A stretch of DNA of 64,000 nucleotides from Kribbella sp. NBC_00382 (GTDB lineage Bacteria; Actinomycetota; Actinomycetes; Propionibacteriales; Kribbellaceae): NCBI RefSeq assembly GCF_036067295.1, contig NZ_CP107954.1:4278001-4342000 (forward strand). The letters run 5' to 3'. Shown here piece by piece: positions 18,206 through 27,748 of the stretch. The notes beneath the pieces were generated by a model. The model saw only the letters and a list, made by a program, of their open reading frames with translations, did no database searches and was not told the DNA's origin. The first letter of the stretch is position 1. Every line of letters starts with the position of its first letter. The translations under genes and the position numbers were made by a program.

Positions 18206-18871
18206 TCAGCGCTGACCGTAAACGGTCTGATAGCGGCGGTAGAGGCTGTCGATGTGCTCAGGGTCGATGGGCAGGGGATCCCCTGCGGTCCGGGCGAGGT
18301 GGACGGTGCGGGCCACGTCCTCGCACATCACCGCGGCCTTGACCGCTGCCCGGGGATCCTTGCCGATGGTGAAGACGCCGTGGTTGCGCATCAGCACCGC
18401 GGGCGAGCGGGAACCGGCCAGGGTCTCGACGATGCCGCGGCCGATCGAGTCGTCGCCGATCAACGCGAACGGCCCGACCGGGATCTCGCCGCCGAACTCG
18501 TCGGCCATCGCGGTCAGCACGCACGGGATCGCTTCGTTGCGCGCTGCCCAGGCCGTGGCGTACGGGGAATGGGTGTGGACCACGCCGCCGACGTCCGGCC
18601 TGGCGCGGTAGACGTACGCGTGGGCGGCGGTGTCGCTGGACGGCGCCAGGTCGCCCTCGACCAGGTTGCCGTCCAGATCGCACACGACGACCGAGCCGGG
18701 GGTGAGATCGTCGTACGAGATCCCACTCGGCTTGATCACGAACAGGTCCTCGCCGGGCACCCGCCCGGAGATGTTGCCCGCGGTCCAGGCGACGAGCCCG
18801 TACCTGACCAGCTCCGCGTGCAGTGCGGCCACCACGGTCCGCAGTTCGTCGACGGCCACTGACGCGGTCAC
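18206..18871 (-). CDS. araD: L-ribulose-5-phosphate 4-epimerase
   Basis: 221 residues, class II aldolase/adducin fold. Converts L-ribulose 5-phosphate to D-xylulose 5-phosphate, feeding the pentose phosphate pathway. Metal-ligand His residues are in VVHTHSPYATAW and MRNHGVFTIG; the phosphate/substrate loop SGNISGRVPG-like stretch (TAGNISGRVPGED) is near residue 30. It overlaps the end of araB by four bases and is followed by araA. Confidence 0.95.
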   Translation of the reverse strand: MTASVAVDELRTVVAALHAELVRYGLVAWTAGNISGRVPGEDLFVIKPSGISYDDLTPGSVVVCDLDGNLVEGDLAPSSDTAAHAYVYRARPDVGGVVHTHSPYATAWAARNEAIPCVLTAMADEFGGEIPVGPFALIGDDSIGRGIVETLAGSRSPAVLMRNHGVFTIGKDPRAAVKAAVMCEDVARTVHLARTAGDPLPIDPEHIDSLYRRYQTVYGQR

Positions 18872-20553
18872 CCGATCACCTCGTTCTTGAGTGCGTGCAG
18901 GCGATGCAGTACGCCGGTACCGCCGTACGCCTCGCCCGCGAACCAGTCATGGAGTTCCCGGTACTCGGCGTACAGCAGGTCATAGCGATCGGCTCGGGCG
19001 GCATCGGGCAGGTAGGCGGACTCGGTCCGCCGGCCCATCGCCGCGGCTGCCGCCGGCACGTCCGGATACGTGCCGGCGGCAACGGCCGCGTGGATGGCCG
19101 AGCCCAGTGCGGGGCCCTGGCCGGACGCGACGACCGAGATGGGACGGCGCAGGACGTCGGAGTAGATCTGCATCAGCAGTTCGTTCTTCAGCAGGCCACC
19201 CGCGACGATGAACTCTTCGACGGCCACACCCTGCTGCTCGAACGCCTCCACGATCCGGCGGGTGCCGAACGCGGTGGCCTCGATCAGAGCGCGGTAGCCG
19301 TCCTCCGGCCGGGTTGCGAGGGTCTGCCCGACCAGAACGGCCGACAGATCGTGGTCGACCAGGACCGACCGGTTGCCGTTGTGCCAGTCGAGGGCGATCA
19401 GGCCATGCGCGCCCACCTTCTGCTGAGCCGCAAGTCCGGTCAGGTAGGCGTGCACCGACAAGCCTTGCCGTTCGGCCTCGGCGACGTACGCCGGGGGAAC
19501 GCAGTTGTCCACGAACCAGCCGAAGATGTCGCCGACCGCCGACTGGCCGGCCTCGTAACCCCAGAGCCCGTCGATGATGCCGCCGTCGACCACCCCGCAC
19601 ATGCCGGGAACCTCGGCCAGTCGGTCGGACGACATCACGTGACACGTAGACGTCCCCATGATCGCGACCAGCTGCCCGGGGCGGGTGGCGTCGGCCGCCG
19701 CGGCCGTCACATGGGCGTCAACGTTGCCAGCAGCAACAGCTATGCCGGCCGGCAGACCGGTCCACTCGGCGGCCTGCTCGGTCAATCGTCCGGCCGGTGC
19801 GCCCAACGCGATCAGGTTGTTCGCCAACTTGTCGGTGAAGTCGGTGAAGGCCGGGTCGAGGGCCGCCAGGTACTCCTGGGAGGGGTAGCCGTCCTCGGTC
19901 CGGATTCCCTTGTAGCCGGCCGTGCAGACATTGCGGGACTCGGTACCGGTCAGCTGCCAGATGATCCAGTCGGCGGCCTCGATCCAGCGGTCGGTCCGCG
20001 CGTAGAGCTCCGGGTCCTCCTGGAGGAGCTGGAGACCCTTGGCGAACTCCCACTCGGAGGAGATCTTGCCGCCGTACCGGTTGAGCCATGGCTCGCCCCG
20101 GTCCGCAGCGACCTTGTTGATCAGGTCCGCTTGCGGCTGGGCGGCGTGGTGCTTCCAGAGCTTCGGCCAGGCATGCGGGCGGTCGGCGAGATCGCCCAGC
20201 TCGCACAACGGCGTGCCGTCGGCGAGCGTCGGCAGCACGGTACAGGCGGTGAAGTCGGTACCGATGCCGATGACGTCGGCCGGGTCGACCCCGGAGAGGG
20301 CCAGCGCCTTCGGTACCGCCTGGCGGAGTACGTCGACCCAGTCCGCCGGCGACTGAAGGGCCCAGTTCGGTCCCAGCCGGACCTCGGATCCGGGCAGTGA
20401 ACTCTCGATCACCCCGTGCGAGTACTCGTGCACCGCGCTGCCGAGCTCCTCGCCGTCGTCGGCCCCGACCACGACGGCCCGCCCGGACAGCGTGCCGAAG
20501 TCGATGCCGACGACGTACCGCCGGGCCGGGTCCGGTGCGCCGTCGGCGCTCAC
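18868..20553 (-). CDS. araB: Ribulokinase
   Basis: 561 residues from the GTG at 20553; FGGY kinase family. Phosphorylates L-ribulose with ATP. The ATP-binding N-terminal motif is GIDFGTLSGRAVVVG and the second domain carries AVAAGNVDAHVTAAAA and GGLLKNELLMQIYSDV. The open frame extends to a GTG at 20565, but that codon directly abuts the operator and has no ribosome-binding site; the GTG four codons on has GGAG six bases before it, so it is preferred. First gene of araBDA. Confidence 0.95.
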   Translation of the reverse strand: MSADGAPDPARRYVVGIDFGTLSGRAVVVGADDGEELGSAVHEYSHGVIESSLPGSEVRLGPNWALQSPADWVDVLRQAVPKALALSGVDPADVIGIGTDFTACTVLPTLADGTPLCELGDLADRPHAWPKLWKHHAAQPQADLINKVAADRGEPWLNRYGGKISSEWEFAKGLQLLQEDPELYARTDRWIEAADWIIWQLTGTESRNVCTAGYKGIRTEDGYPSQEYLAALDPAFTDFTDKLANNLIALGAPAGRLTEQAAEWTGLPAGIAVAAGNVDAHVTAAAADATRPGQLVAIMGTSTCHVMSSDRLAEVPGMCGVVDGGIIDGLWGYEAGQSAVGDIFGWFVDNCVPPAYVAEAERQGLSVHAYLTGLAAQQKVGAHGLIALDWHNGNRSVLVDHDLSAVLVGQTLATRPEDGYRALIEATAFGTRRIVEAFEQQGVAVEEFIVAGGLLKNELLMQIYSDVLRRPISVVASGQGPALGSAIHAAVAAGTYPDVPAAAAAMGRRTESAYLPDAARADRYDLLYAEYRELHDWFAGEAYGGTGVLHRLHALKNEVIG

Positions 20554-20566
20554 GTTCTGCTCCACA

Positions 20567-20580
20567 TGTGAACGCTAACA
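20567..20580 (-). promoter_or_regulatory. LacI-family operator at the araB promoter
   Basis: On the minus strand it reads TGTTAGCGTTCACA, two mismatches from the palindrome TGTTAGCGCTAACA and fitting the general LacI/CcpA-type pattern TGWNANCGNTNWCA. It lies 14-27 bases upstream of the preferred araB start. Upstream a possible -35 (TTGCCG) and -10 (TAGCGT) are 16 bases apart, with the -10 inside the operator, so binding should block transcription. The LacI regulator at 33818-34855 is the local candidate. Confidence 0.65.
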
Positions 20581-20623
20581 TTTTTCCGCCGGACGGCAAT
20601 AGTCATGACCGGGGCGAGCATCC

Positions 20624-22138
20624 TCAGAGGTCCAGTTCGACGGTGGCGAAGGAGTGCGGGGGCAGGGTCAGCCGCAGGCCACGATCGTCTGCGGCGATGC
20701 CGGTCAGTACCGCCGGTACGACGGCCTGCGGATCGGCCGTCGAGTTGTGCGCCTGCAGTTCGGAGGCCGTGAGCAACCGCCCCCGATGGTCGCGGATCGT
20801 CGCGCCCCGCAGGTCCAGGACGACCTCTGCGGACGCGGCCGGATCGAGATTGGTGAGCGACACGAGGGCGTGCTCGCCCTTCACGCTGGCCGAGGCCGAG
20901 AGCAGCTCCAGGCTCTTGCCGTCGAGCTCGTACGGCGCCTGCCGGTCGACCAGATGGACCGGAACGGAGGTCGCGTCGTGGTGGCCCTTGTTCATCTCGA
21001 AGACGTGGTACGTCGGTGTCAGCACCAGCCCGCCGGTGTCGTCGGTCAGCAGCATCGCCTGCAGGACGTTGACCGTCTGGGCGATGTTGGCCATCACCAG
21101 TCGCTCCGCGTGCCGGTGGAAGACGTCGAAGTGCAGACTGGCCACCAGCGCGTCGCGCAGGGCGTTCTGCTGGTACAGGAATCCCGGGTTGGTGCCCGGC
21201 TCGACGTCCCACCAGGTGCCCCACTCGTCGAGGACGAGGCCGATCTTGCGCTGCGGGTCGTAGGCGTCCATCACGGTCGAGTGCCCGGTGAGCACCCGGT
21301 CGATGTCCTGGGCCTTGATCATGGTCCGGTAGTAGTCGTCAAGGCTGAAGTCGGTCGCGCTGCCCTTGTGTTCCCACGATCCGGGCACGGTGTAGTAGTG
21401 CACCGAGACCGCCTGGAAGAGGTTGCGCGGTTCGCCGCCGAGGCTGCTGATCGCCTTCATCAGGGCCTCGGTCCAGGCGAGGTCGTGGTCGGAGGCGCCC
21501 GCGGCGATCCGGTACAGCTTGTTCCCGTCGTGGTCCTTGCAGAAGGTCGCGTACCGGCGGGCCAGCTCGACATAGGCCTCGGCGCTCAGGTTGCCGCCGC
21601 AGCCCCAGGCCTCGTTGCCGATTCCCCAGTACGGCACCTTCCAGGCGGCGTCGCGTCCGTTGGCCTTGCGGAGCCGGACCATCGGGCTGTCGCCGTCGCG
21701 GGTGAGGTACTCGACCCAGTCGCTCATCTCCCGCACTGTGCCGCTGCCGACATTGCCGTTCACGTACGGCTCGGCGCCGAGCAACTCGCACAGCGCCAGG
21801 AACTCGTGGGTGCCGAAGTGGTTGTTCTCCACCACGTTTCCCCAGTTGGTGTTGACCATTCCGGGCCGGTCGGCCAGCGGGCCGATGCCGTTCATCCAGT
21901 GGTACTCGTCGGCGAAACAGCCACCCGGCCAGCGCAGGTTGGGGATGTTCAGGGCCCGCAGCGCCTCGACCACGTCGAGCCGGATCCCGCCCTCGTTCGG
22001 CAGGCTGGACGATTCGCCGACGTAGAAGCCGTCGTACACGCACCGGCCGAGATGCTCGGCGAAGTGCCCGTAGAGGTGCCGGCTGATGGTCGGGCCGGGG
22101 ACGTCGAGGTCGATGACGATTCGCGATTCGGTGGACAA
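20624..22138 (-). CDS. GH51 alpha-L-arabinofuranosidase
   Basis: 504 residues, the normal length for GH51. Retaining enzyme that removes terminal alpha-L-arabinofuranose; no signal peptide, so it works on imported oligosaccharides. The acid/base Glu is in YWGIGNEAWGCGG and the nucleophile Glu in LVLDEWGTWWD. The start is TTG (22138), supported by AGGAG upstream and the MSTESRIVIDLD N-terminus. It is last in the permease-permease-GH35-ROK-GH51 run, 10 bases after the ROK gene. Confidence 0.95.
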   Translation of the reverse strand: MSTESRIVIDLDVPGPTISRHLYGHFAEHLGRCVYDGFYVGESSSLPNEGGIRLDVVEALRALNIPNLRWPGGCFADEYHWMNGIGPLADRPGMVNTNWGNVVENNHFGTHEFLALCELLGAEPYVNGNVGSGTVREMSDWVEYLTRDGDSPMVRLRKANGRDAAWKVPYWGIGNEAWGCGGNLSAEAYVELARRYATFCKDHDGNKLYRIAAGASDHDLAWTEALMKAISSLGGEPRNLFQAVSVHYYTVPGSWEHKGSATDFSLDDYYRTMIKAQDIDRVLTGHSTVMDAYDPQRKIGLVLDEWGTWWDVEPGTNPGFLYQQNALRDALVASLHFDVFHRHAERLVMANIAQTVNVLQAMLLTDDTGGLVLTPTYHVFEMNKGHHDATSVPVHLVDRQAPYELDGKSLELLSASASVKGEHALVSLTNLDPAASAEVVLDLRGATIRDHRGRLLTASELQAHNSTADPQAVVPAVLTGIAADDRGLRLTLPPHSFATVELDL

Positions 22139-22148
22139 GAGGATTCTC

Positions 22149-23390
22149 CTAGGAGTGCGAGCGGGGGCGGCGGCGGGCGATCGGCGTACTGGCCGGGCTG
22201 GCCAGGCCGAGTTGACCGAGGAAGTGCTCCAGCGCGAAGGCGGCCATCCCGAGCGCGACCGGGTTGCCGGGAACGCGGGATGCCTCGACGGTGAGGTTCG
22301 GCAGCGAGCCGGGCAGAACGTGATCCGGCAACTCCGCGCGGACGGCCGGTACGAGCCACTCCGCCAGCGCGGCCGAGGTCCAGCCGGTCAGGGTGATGTA
22401 CGGAATGTCGAGCAGGTTGACGAGGTCGCCGAGAGCGGCCGCCAGGTAGTGGGAGGTCCGCTTGGCCAGCTCGGCCAGGACCGGGTCGCCGGTCGCGAGA
22501 CCGTCGGCCACCGCCTCGACGAAGCCACGTTGCAGTGGCTGGCGCAGCGCGGGATGGGCTGGGTCGATCTCCGCGAGCGAGGTCTCGATGCCGTGCACAC
22601 CGAGGTACGCCTCGACGCAGCCGCGCCGGCCGCAGCGGCACCGCCGGCCGTCCAGCTGGAGCAGCGTGTGCCCCCACTCGCCGGCGTTGTTGTTCGCGCC
22701 GCGGATCAGGGCTCCGTCGATGGCGATCCCCGCGCCGACACCGGTGCCGAGGTTGACCACGGCCATGCTCTCGGTCACCCGCCCGACGCCGAACCACATC
22801 TCGGACAGGGTGACCGCCTTCAGCGGGTTGTCGACGTTCACCGGGATCCGCAGGCTCTGCGCGAGCAGCTCCTCGATCTCGACGTCGTGCCAGTCCCAGT
22901 TCGGCGCGAAGACCGAGACACCGGCCGCCGGACTGACCTGGCCGGGCATGCTGACGCCGGCGCCGAGGATCCGGTCCCGGTCACCGGTTCCGATCGCCGC
23001 GTCCAGCGCCCGGACGATGCCGTCCACGACGTAGGCCTGACTGTTCTCGTGCTCGTCCAGCGTCACCTCGCCATGGCTGACCGGGGTGAGGGCGATGTCG
23101 AAGACGGTGGCCGCCACATAGGTCTCGGCGACATCGACACCGACGATGCGGCCGCGATCCGGGTCGATCGCCAGCCGCTCGTACGGCCGGCCGACGGTCC
23201 GGCGTTCCATCGTGGCGATCCGCAGCACGCCTTCGGACAGGAACTCGGTGACCAGGGTGGCCACGGTCGCAGTACTGAGTCCGGTGTGCCGGGCGATCTC
23301 CTGCCGGGTGGACGGACCCAGCTCGAACAAGGCGTGCAGAACCTCGAACCGGCTCTCGTTGCGAAGATCACGTGACGTCTGCCGCGGCAC
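22149..23390 (-). CDS. ROK family transcriptional regulator
   Basis: 413 residues from the GTG at 23390. The N-terminal winged helix (~1-70, STRQEIARHTGLSTATVATLVTEFL) is followed by a sugar-kinase-like ROK domain with the glucose-binding/zinc motif CRCGRRGCVEAYLG and phosphate-like loop VNLGTGVGAGIAI. The GTG is preceded by AGAGGGGG; a GTG nine codons earlier lacks a ribosome-binding site. It overlaps the end of the GH35 gene by 23 bases and lies inside the operon, so it is likely autoregulated and may control the importer/GH35/GH51 run. Inducer unknown. Confidence 0.9.
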   Translation of the reverse strand: MPRQTSRDLRNESRFEVLHALFELGPSTRQEIARHTGLSTATVATLVTEFLSEGVLRIATMERRTVGRPYERLAIDPDRGRIVGVDVAETYVAATVFDIALTPVSHGEVTLDEHENSQAYVVDGIVRALDAAIGTGDRDRILGAGVSMPGQVSPAAGVSVFAPNWDWHDVEIEELLAQSLRIPVNVDNPLKAVTLSEMWFGVGRVTESMAVVNLGTGVGAGIAIDGALIRGANNNAGEWGHTLLQLDGRRCRCGRRGCVEAYLGVHGIETSLAEIDPAHPALRQPLQRGFVEAVADGLATGDPVLAELAKRTSHYLAAALGDLVNLLDIPYITLTGWTSAALAEWLVPAVRAELPDHVLPGSLPNLTVEASRVPGNPVALGMAAFALEHFLGQLGLASPASTPIARRRPRSHS

Positions 23391-25956
23391 CTCGGCCCCC
23401 TCTGCTGGTGGATGCACCTAGCCGAAGCGTACGAAGTACCGGAGTACCGGAACCCGCGAGGCCCCGCACCAACAGGGTCAGGCCGGACCATCCCGCGGGC
23501 AGCCACAACACGTCCGGGTCGCCACCGGAGAACCTCGCCCGGTCACCGGTCCAGATCCGGCCGAGGCACTCCCCACCGGCCCAGGCGGTCACCCGTACCT
23601 GCGTACCGTCGAGTCTCAGCAGCCGCCCTTCGTCGCTGGCAGGCAGGTCGAGATCGAGCCAGACCTCTTGACCTGGTTCGAGTGTCAGCGGCAGTTCGAG
23701 GTCTGTGGTCTCGGCCTCGTGGATGGCGAAGTCGGTCAGCAGTTCGTCGTTCTGGACCGCGCAGGTCCAGTCCGTCACCGGCGCGAGGCTGAGCAACTCC
23801 GCGTGCAGCCCGGCGCCACTGGGATGATGGATCAGCGTGACCGAGACCTCGCTGACGAAGGCCGCGGGCAGCATCACCCACGGGTTCTCCCGATGGACGG
23901 TGACCGGCTCGCCTCCGTCGACTCTCACCAGCACCGGCTGGTCGACGCCGCTCAGATGAAGGGCGGATGTGGTGGTCAACTCGAGACGATGTGTATAGGT
24001 GATCGGTACTCCGACGCGCGTGCTGCTCCAGCCGCCGAGCGACCGCAGCGGCGCCGGCTCGCCCGCCCAGTGACCCTGCACTGTCCACGAAGCGGCGAGG
24101 TCCTGAACGCCTCGGACCTTCCACAGCCGGCCGAGGCCCCGCAGCGCACCCAGCCGGAGCGCCGGCAGCCTCGGGTCGTCGAAGTTGGCGTGGCCCCAGA
24201 TCTCGACCGTCGCCTCGAGGTCGGCCGTACCTTGCACGGCGCGTACGTCGAGCCGCTGGGCCGCGCCGAAACCGGCGATCGTGGGCTGCACCACTCCGGC
24301 GATCGACAGGTCCACGAGATCGGACGCACCGACCAGCAGGAGTTCGTCGACGCCGGTCAGGTTCGCGGTCGCGGAGTACGTTCCGCGACCCCGGTAGGCG
24401 CCCAGCGATTCCAGCGACGGCGGCAGCCGATGGGTGCCGGCCGCTTTCGCGCGAGCCGTCCCCACTCGCCGCCGGACGGCCCGCACTTCCGTCGATGACC
24501 CGAGAACGGCTTCGTCCGGTACGCCGGCCAGCTCGACGGTGCCGTCCGGGCGTACAGACTCGAATCGAGCGGCCTCCGCCGGAGTCAGTACGACGAGAGT
24601 GATCCCGTCGACGACCTGGTGCTCGGCGCGCCCGGCGGTCGCGGGGATCTCGACCTGCGTCCGGCCGATGACGACGGTCACCGGTACGGCCGAGGAGAAC
24701 ACAAGTGCGGTGTCGGTCATCGCGATCAGGTCTGCCGACGCGAGCCTCAACGTCCTGCCCCGCAAGGGCAGATCGACCAGCATCAGCGGACACGAGTCGC
24801 CGGCGACCGCGACGGAGACTCCGCCGACGACCGCACGACCGGGAGAGTCCCCGAGATTCGGTACGGCGATCAGCTGGCCGCCACCGTGCAGGTCGAGAGC
24901 CGACAGCGACGAGCTGGTGGGGAAGTCGGCCGTCACCTCTGAGCGCGGCACCGTCGAGGTGGCCAGCGCCAGCCGTGATCCCAGCGCGGTCAGCACATGA
25001 GCGAGCACCTGCGCTTCGGCGTACTCCGGCCGCTCCTGCCCGGTCGGTGAGACATAACCACCGAAGTCGTAGTCATGACTCATGAAGTTGGCCGGGTCAC
25101 CCCAGTTGCCGGTCGACGGGGTGTAGCCGAAGTTCCAGCCGGACGACTGCAGGTAGGGCGCGATCAACGACGCTCCACTCGCCAGCAGCCGCCTCAGCGT
25201 CCGGTGCCGCCGGTTGGTCTCGGTGACGAGCAACGGGAGACCGCGATCGGCGAGCAGCTCGGCATAACGCCGTACCTCCTCCTCGATGTGCGGTGAGCCG
25301 TCGTCGGGATAGAAGTTGCATGCGGCAACAATGCCGGGGACGTCACCGGTGGCGCCGGCGATGTCGCCCTGCCCGGCACAGGCGATCAACGGCACGGTGA
25401 TGCCGTGATCGATCGCCTGGTCGCGCAGGGCGGTCAGATAGCCGGTACGGTCCGCGCAGTCGAAGAAGTCCAGCTCGTTCTCCAGCTGGACCATGATGAC
25501 CGGACCGGCCGGATGCTGGCGCTCGGCGAGAATCGGGAGTGCCTGGTCGAACCACGCCGCCACCTGGGCGAGGTACCGCGGCTCGTTCTGACGAACCCGT
25601 ACCTCGGGATCGAGGCCCAGCCAGGCCGGCAGCGCGCCGCCGTCCCACTCCGAACAGATGTACGGCCCGGGCCGGGCGATGACGGACAGGCCGACCTCGT
25701 GCGCCAGGTCCAGGAAGGCCGCGACATCGCGTCGGCCGTCGAACGACCACCGGCCGGGGGAGAGCTCATGATGGTTCCACGGCAGGTAGACGTCGACACA
25801 GGTGTAGCCCGACGCCCGGACTTGCTCGAGGCGGGCCCGCCACTGCTCGCGCGGCAGCCGGAAGTAGAACAGCGACGCGCAGAGCAGCAGCTTCGGACGG
25901 CCGTCGATCCGGATGCCGGCGGCATCCAGCTCGACACCGGTACTGACAATGGTCAC
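23368..25956 (-). CDS. GH35 beta-galactosidase
   Basis: 862 residues. The N-terminal TIM barrel of GH35 has acid/base Glu161 (MVQLENELDF) and nucleophile Glu246 (LLVTETNR). Several beta-sandwich domains follow to the C-terminus, as in large GH35 enzymes. No signal peptide is visible. It would remove terminal beta-galactose from imported oligosaccharides, for example beta-1,6- or beta-1,3-galacto-arabinan fragments. The GTG at 25956 overlaps the permease stop (GTGA); the longer open frame merely overlaps the permease. Confidence 0.93.
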   Translation of the reverse strand: MTIVSTGVELDAAGIRIDGRPKLLLCASLFYFRLPREQWRARLEQVRASGYTCVDVYLPWNHHELSPGRWSFDGRRDVAAFLDLAHEVGLSVIARPGPYICSEWDGGALPAWLGLDPEVRVRQNEPRYLAQVAAWFDQALPILAERQHPAGPVIMVQLENELDFFDCADRTGYLTALRDQAIDHGITVPLIACAGQGDIAGATGDVPGIVAACNFYPDDGSPHIEEEVRRYAELLADRGLPLLVTETNRRHRTLRRLLASGASLIAPYLQSSGWNFGYTPSTGNWGDPANFMSHDYDFGGYVSPTGQERPEYAEAQVLAHVLTALGSRLALATSTVPRSEVTADFPTSSSLSALDLHGGGQLIAVPNLGDSPGRAVVGGVSVAVAGDSCPLMLVDLPLRGRTLRLASADLIAMTDTALVFSSAVPVTVVIGRTQVEIPATAGRAEHQVVDGITLVVLTPAEAARFESVRPDGTVELAGVPDEAVLGSSTEVRAVRRRVGTARAKAAGTHRLPPSLESLGAYRGRGTYSATANLTGVDELLLVGASDLVDLSIAGVVQPTIAGFGAAQRLDVRAVQGTADLEATVEIWGHANFDDPRLPALRLGALRGLGRLWKVRGVQDLAASWTVQGHWAGEPAPLRSLGGWSSTRVGVPITYTHRLELTTTSALHLSGVDQPVLVRVDGGEPVTVHRENPWVMLPAAFVSEVSVTLIHHPSGAGLHAELLSLAPVTDWTCAVQNDELLTDFAIHEAETTDLELPLTLEPGQEVWLDLDLPASDEGRLLRLDGTQVRVTAWAGGECLGRIWTGDRARFSGGDPDVLWLPAGWSGLTLLVRGLAGSGTPVLRTLRLGASTSRGGRGAAADVT

Positions 25957-26861
25957 TTGACCCCCGCACTTCCGCCGCTGATGTCCATCTCGTACAGGTA
26001 CCGCTGGCCGAGGTAGTAGACCAGGATCATCGGCAGCGTCAGCAGGATCGAGCCGACCATCACCAGGTTCCACGGTGGAGCCTGCAGCGCCTGCGACGTA
26101 CTGGTGATGTACTGCACGCCGAGCGCCAGCGGCATCTTGGACTCGTCGTTCAGATAGATCAGCGGGCCCATGAAGTCACCCCAGGTCGCCGTCAGCGTGA
26201 AGATCGCGATCGCGATCAGCACCGGGCTGAGCATCGGCAGCATGATCCGGCGGTAGATGCCGAAGAAGCCGAGCCCGTCCACCATCGCCGCCTCGTCGAT
26301 CTCGCTCGGCAGCCGGGAGACGAACTGCCGGACCAGGAAGACGTTGAACGCGTTCGAGAAGAAGTTCGGCACGATCAGCGGCAGGTAGGTGTTCACCCAG
26401 CCGAGGTCCTTGAACAGGATGAACTGCGGGATCATCGTGATCTGCGAGGGGATCATCATGGTCGCGATGACGACGATGAACATCGCGTTCTTGCCGGGTG
26501 CGCGCAGCCGGGCGAACGCGTAACCGACCAGCCCGCTGGACAGCACCTGACCGACCACGGCGCCGGCCGAGATGATCACCGAGTTCAGCAGGAACCGCTG
26601 CATCGGCAGCTCGGTGCCGAACACCCGGGTGAAGTTCTCCCAGTGGAACTCGCGCGGGATGATCGTGAAGGTGTTCGCGTTGACGGTCTGGTCGCTCGAC
26701 AGCGCGATCGACACCACGAACACCAGCGGCACGCAGAGCACCGCCGAGACGATGATCAGGGTCGCATAGCTGAACGGCGTCGACCGCTTGGCGCCGACGG
26801 TCCGTTCGGTACTGCGCACTTGCCGCGTGGCGGCGGCGGTGGAAACAGCGGTGGCCATCAC
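25953..26861 (-). CDS. CUT1 sugar ABC transporter permease (MalG type)
   Basis: 302 residues. A charged cytoplasmic head precedes six membrane helices. The EAA loop reads EAAMVDGLGFFGIYRRIMLPMLSPV; the tail LGQRYLYEMDISGGSAGVK is typical. It overlaps the MalF-type gene upstream and the GH35 gene downstream by four bases each. Confidence 0.93.
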   Translation of the reverse strand: MMATAVSTAAATRQVRSTERTVGAKRSTPFSYATLIIVSAVLCVPLVFVVSIALSSDQTVNANTFTIIPREFHWENFTRVFGTELPMQRFLLNSVIISAGAVVGQVLSSGLVGYAFARLRAPGKNAMFIVVIATMMIPSQITMIPQFILFKDLGWVNTYLPLIVPNFFSNAFNVFLVRQFVSRLPSEIDEAAMVDGLGFFGIYRRIMLPMLSPVLIAIAIFTLTATWGDFMGPLIYLNDESKMPLALGVQYITSTSQALQAPPWNLVMVGSILLTLPMILVYYLGQRYLYEMDISGGSAGVK

Positions 26862-27745
26862 TTCACCTCGGTCTCGTAGAACACCCAGCGCCGGGCGCTG
26901 CGGAAGGCGATCAGGGTGAACACCAGGATCACCGCGAACAGCAGCCAGGAGATCGCCGACGCGTAGCCCAGGTGGTAGTAGGAGAACGCCTCGTTGAACA
27001 GCAACGGCACCATCGTCTGGCTGGCGTTGTCCGGGCCGCCCTTGGTCAGGATGTACACCTGGGAGAACACCTGGAACGCACCGATCAGGCCCATGATCAG
27101 GTTGAAGAAGATGATCGGGGTCAGCTGCGGGACGGTGATGCTCCAGAACTGCCGGACCGGACTGGCGCCGTCCACCTCGGCCGCCTCGTACAGCTCACGG
27201 GGAATGCCTTTCATTGCCGCCAGCAACAGTACGGTCGCCGCGCCGGCTCCCCAGACCGACAGCAGGATCAGCGCCGGTTTCACCCAGACCGCCTCCAGCA
27301 GCCACGACGGTCCGGGGATGCCGAAGATCCCCAGCAGATCGTTCAGCGGGCCCGACGGGGCGAGCACCATCTTGAAGATCATCGCGGTGGCCACCAGCGG
27401 CACCAGGGTGGGCAGGTAGATCAGCGTCCGGAACAGCTTGCGCAGCCGGATTCCCTTGTTCAGCAGGTTCGCCAGCCACAGGCCGAGCACCAGTCCGAGC
27501 GGGACCGAGATCGCCGCGTAGTAGAAGGTGTTCCACAACGCCTTCCAGAAGACGGGATCGTCGGTCAGCAGCCGCACGTAGTTGTCCAGCCCGACCCACT
27601 TGGGCGGGGTGAAGGAGTCCCAGTCCGTCAGCGAGAAGTAGATCGACGCGATCATCGGGCCGAGCAGGAACACGACGAAACCGATCACCCACGGCGAGGC
27701 GAACAGGTAGAACCACAGCGCCTCCCGGCGCCGGAGCCTCGACAT
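26858..27745 (-). CDS. CUT1 sugar ABC transporter permease (MalF type)
   Basis: 295 residues with six predicted membrane segments. The EAA loop is EAAEVDGASPVRQFWSITVPQLTPI. It starts 3 bases after the binding-protein gene and overlaps its partner permease. The operon has no ATPase gene. Confidence 0.93.
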   Translation of the reverse strand: MSRLRRREALWFYLFASPWVIGFVVFLLGPMIASIYFSLTDWDSFTPPKWVGLDNYVRLLTDDPVFWKALWNTFYYAAISVPLGLVLGLWLANLLNKGIRLRKLFRTLIYLPTLVPLVATAMIFKMVLAPSGPLNDLLGIFGIPGPSWLLEAVWVKPALILLSVWGAGAATVLLLAAMKGIPRELYEAAEVDGASPVRQFWSITVPQLTPIIFFNLIMGLIGAFQVFSQVYILTKGGPDNASQTMVPLLFNEAFSYYHLGYASAISWLLFAVILVFTLIAFRSARRWVFYETEVK

Positions 27746-27748
27746 CGC

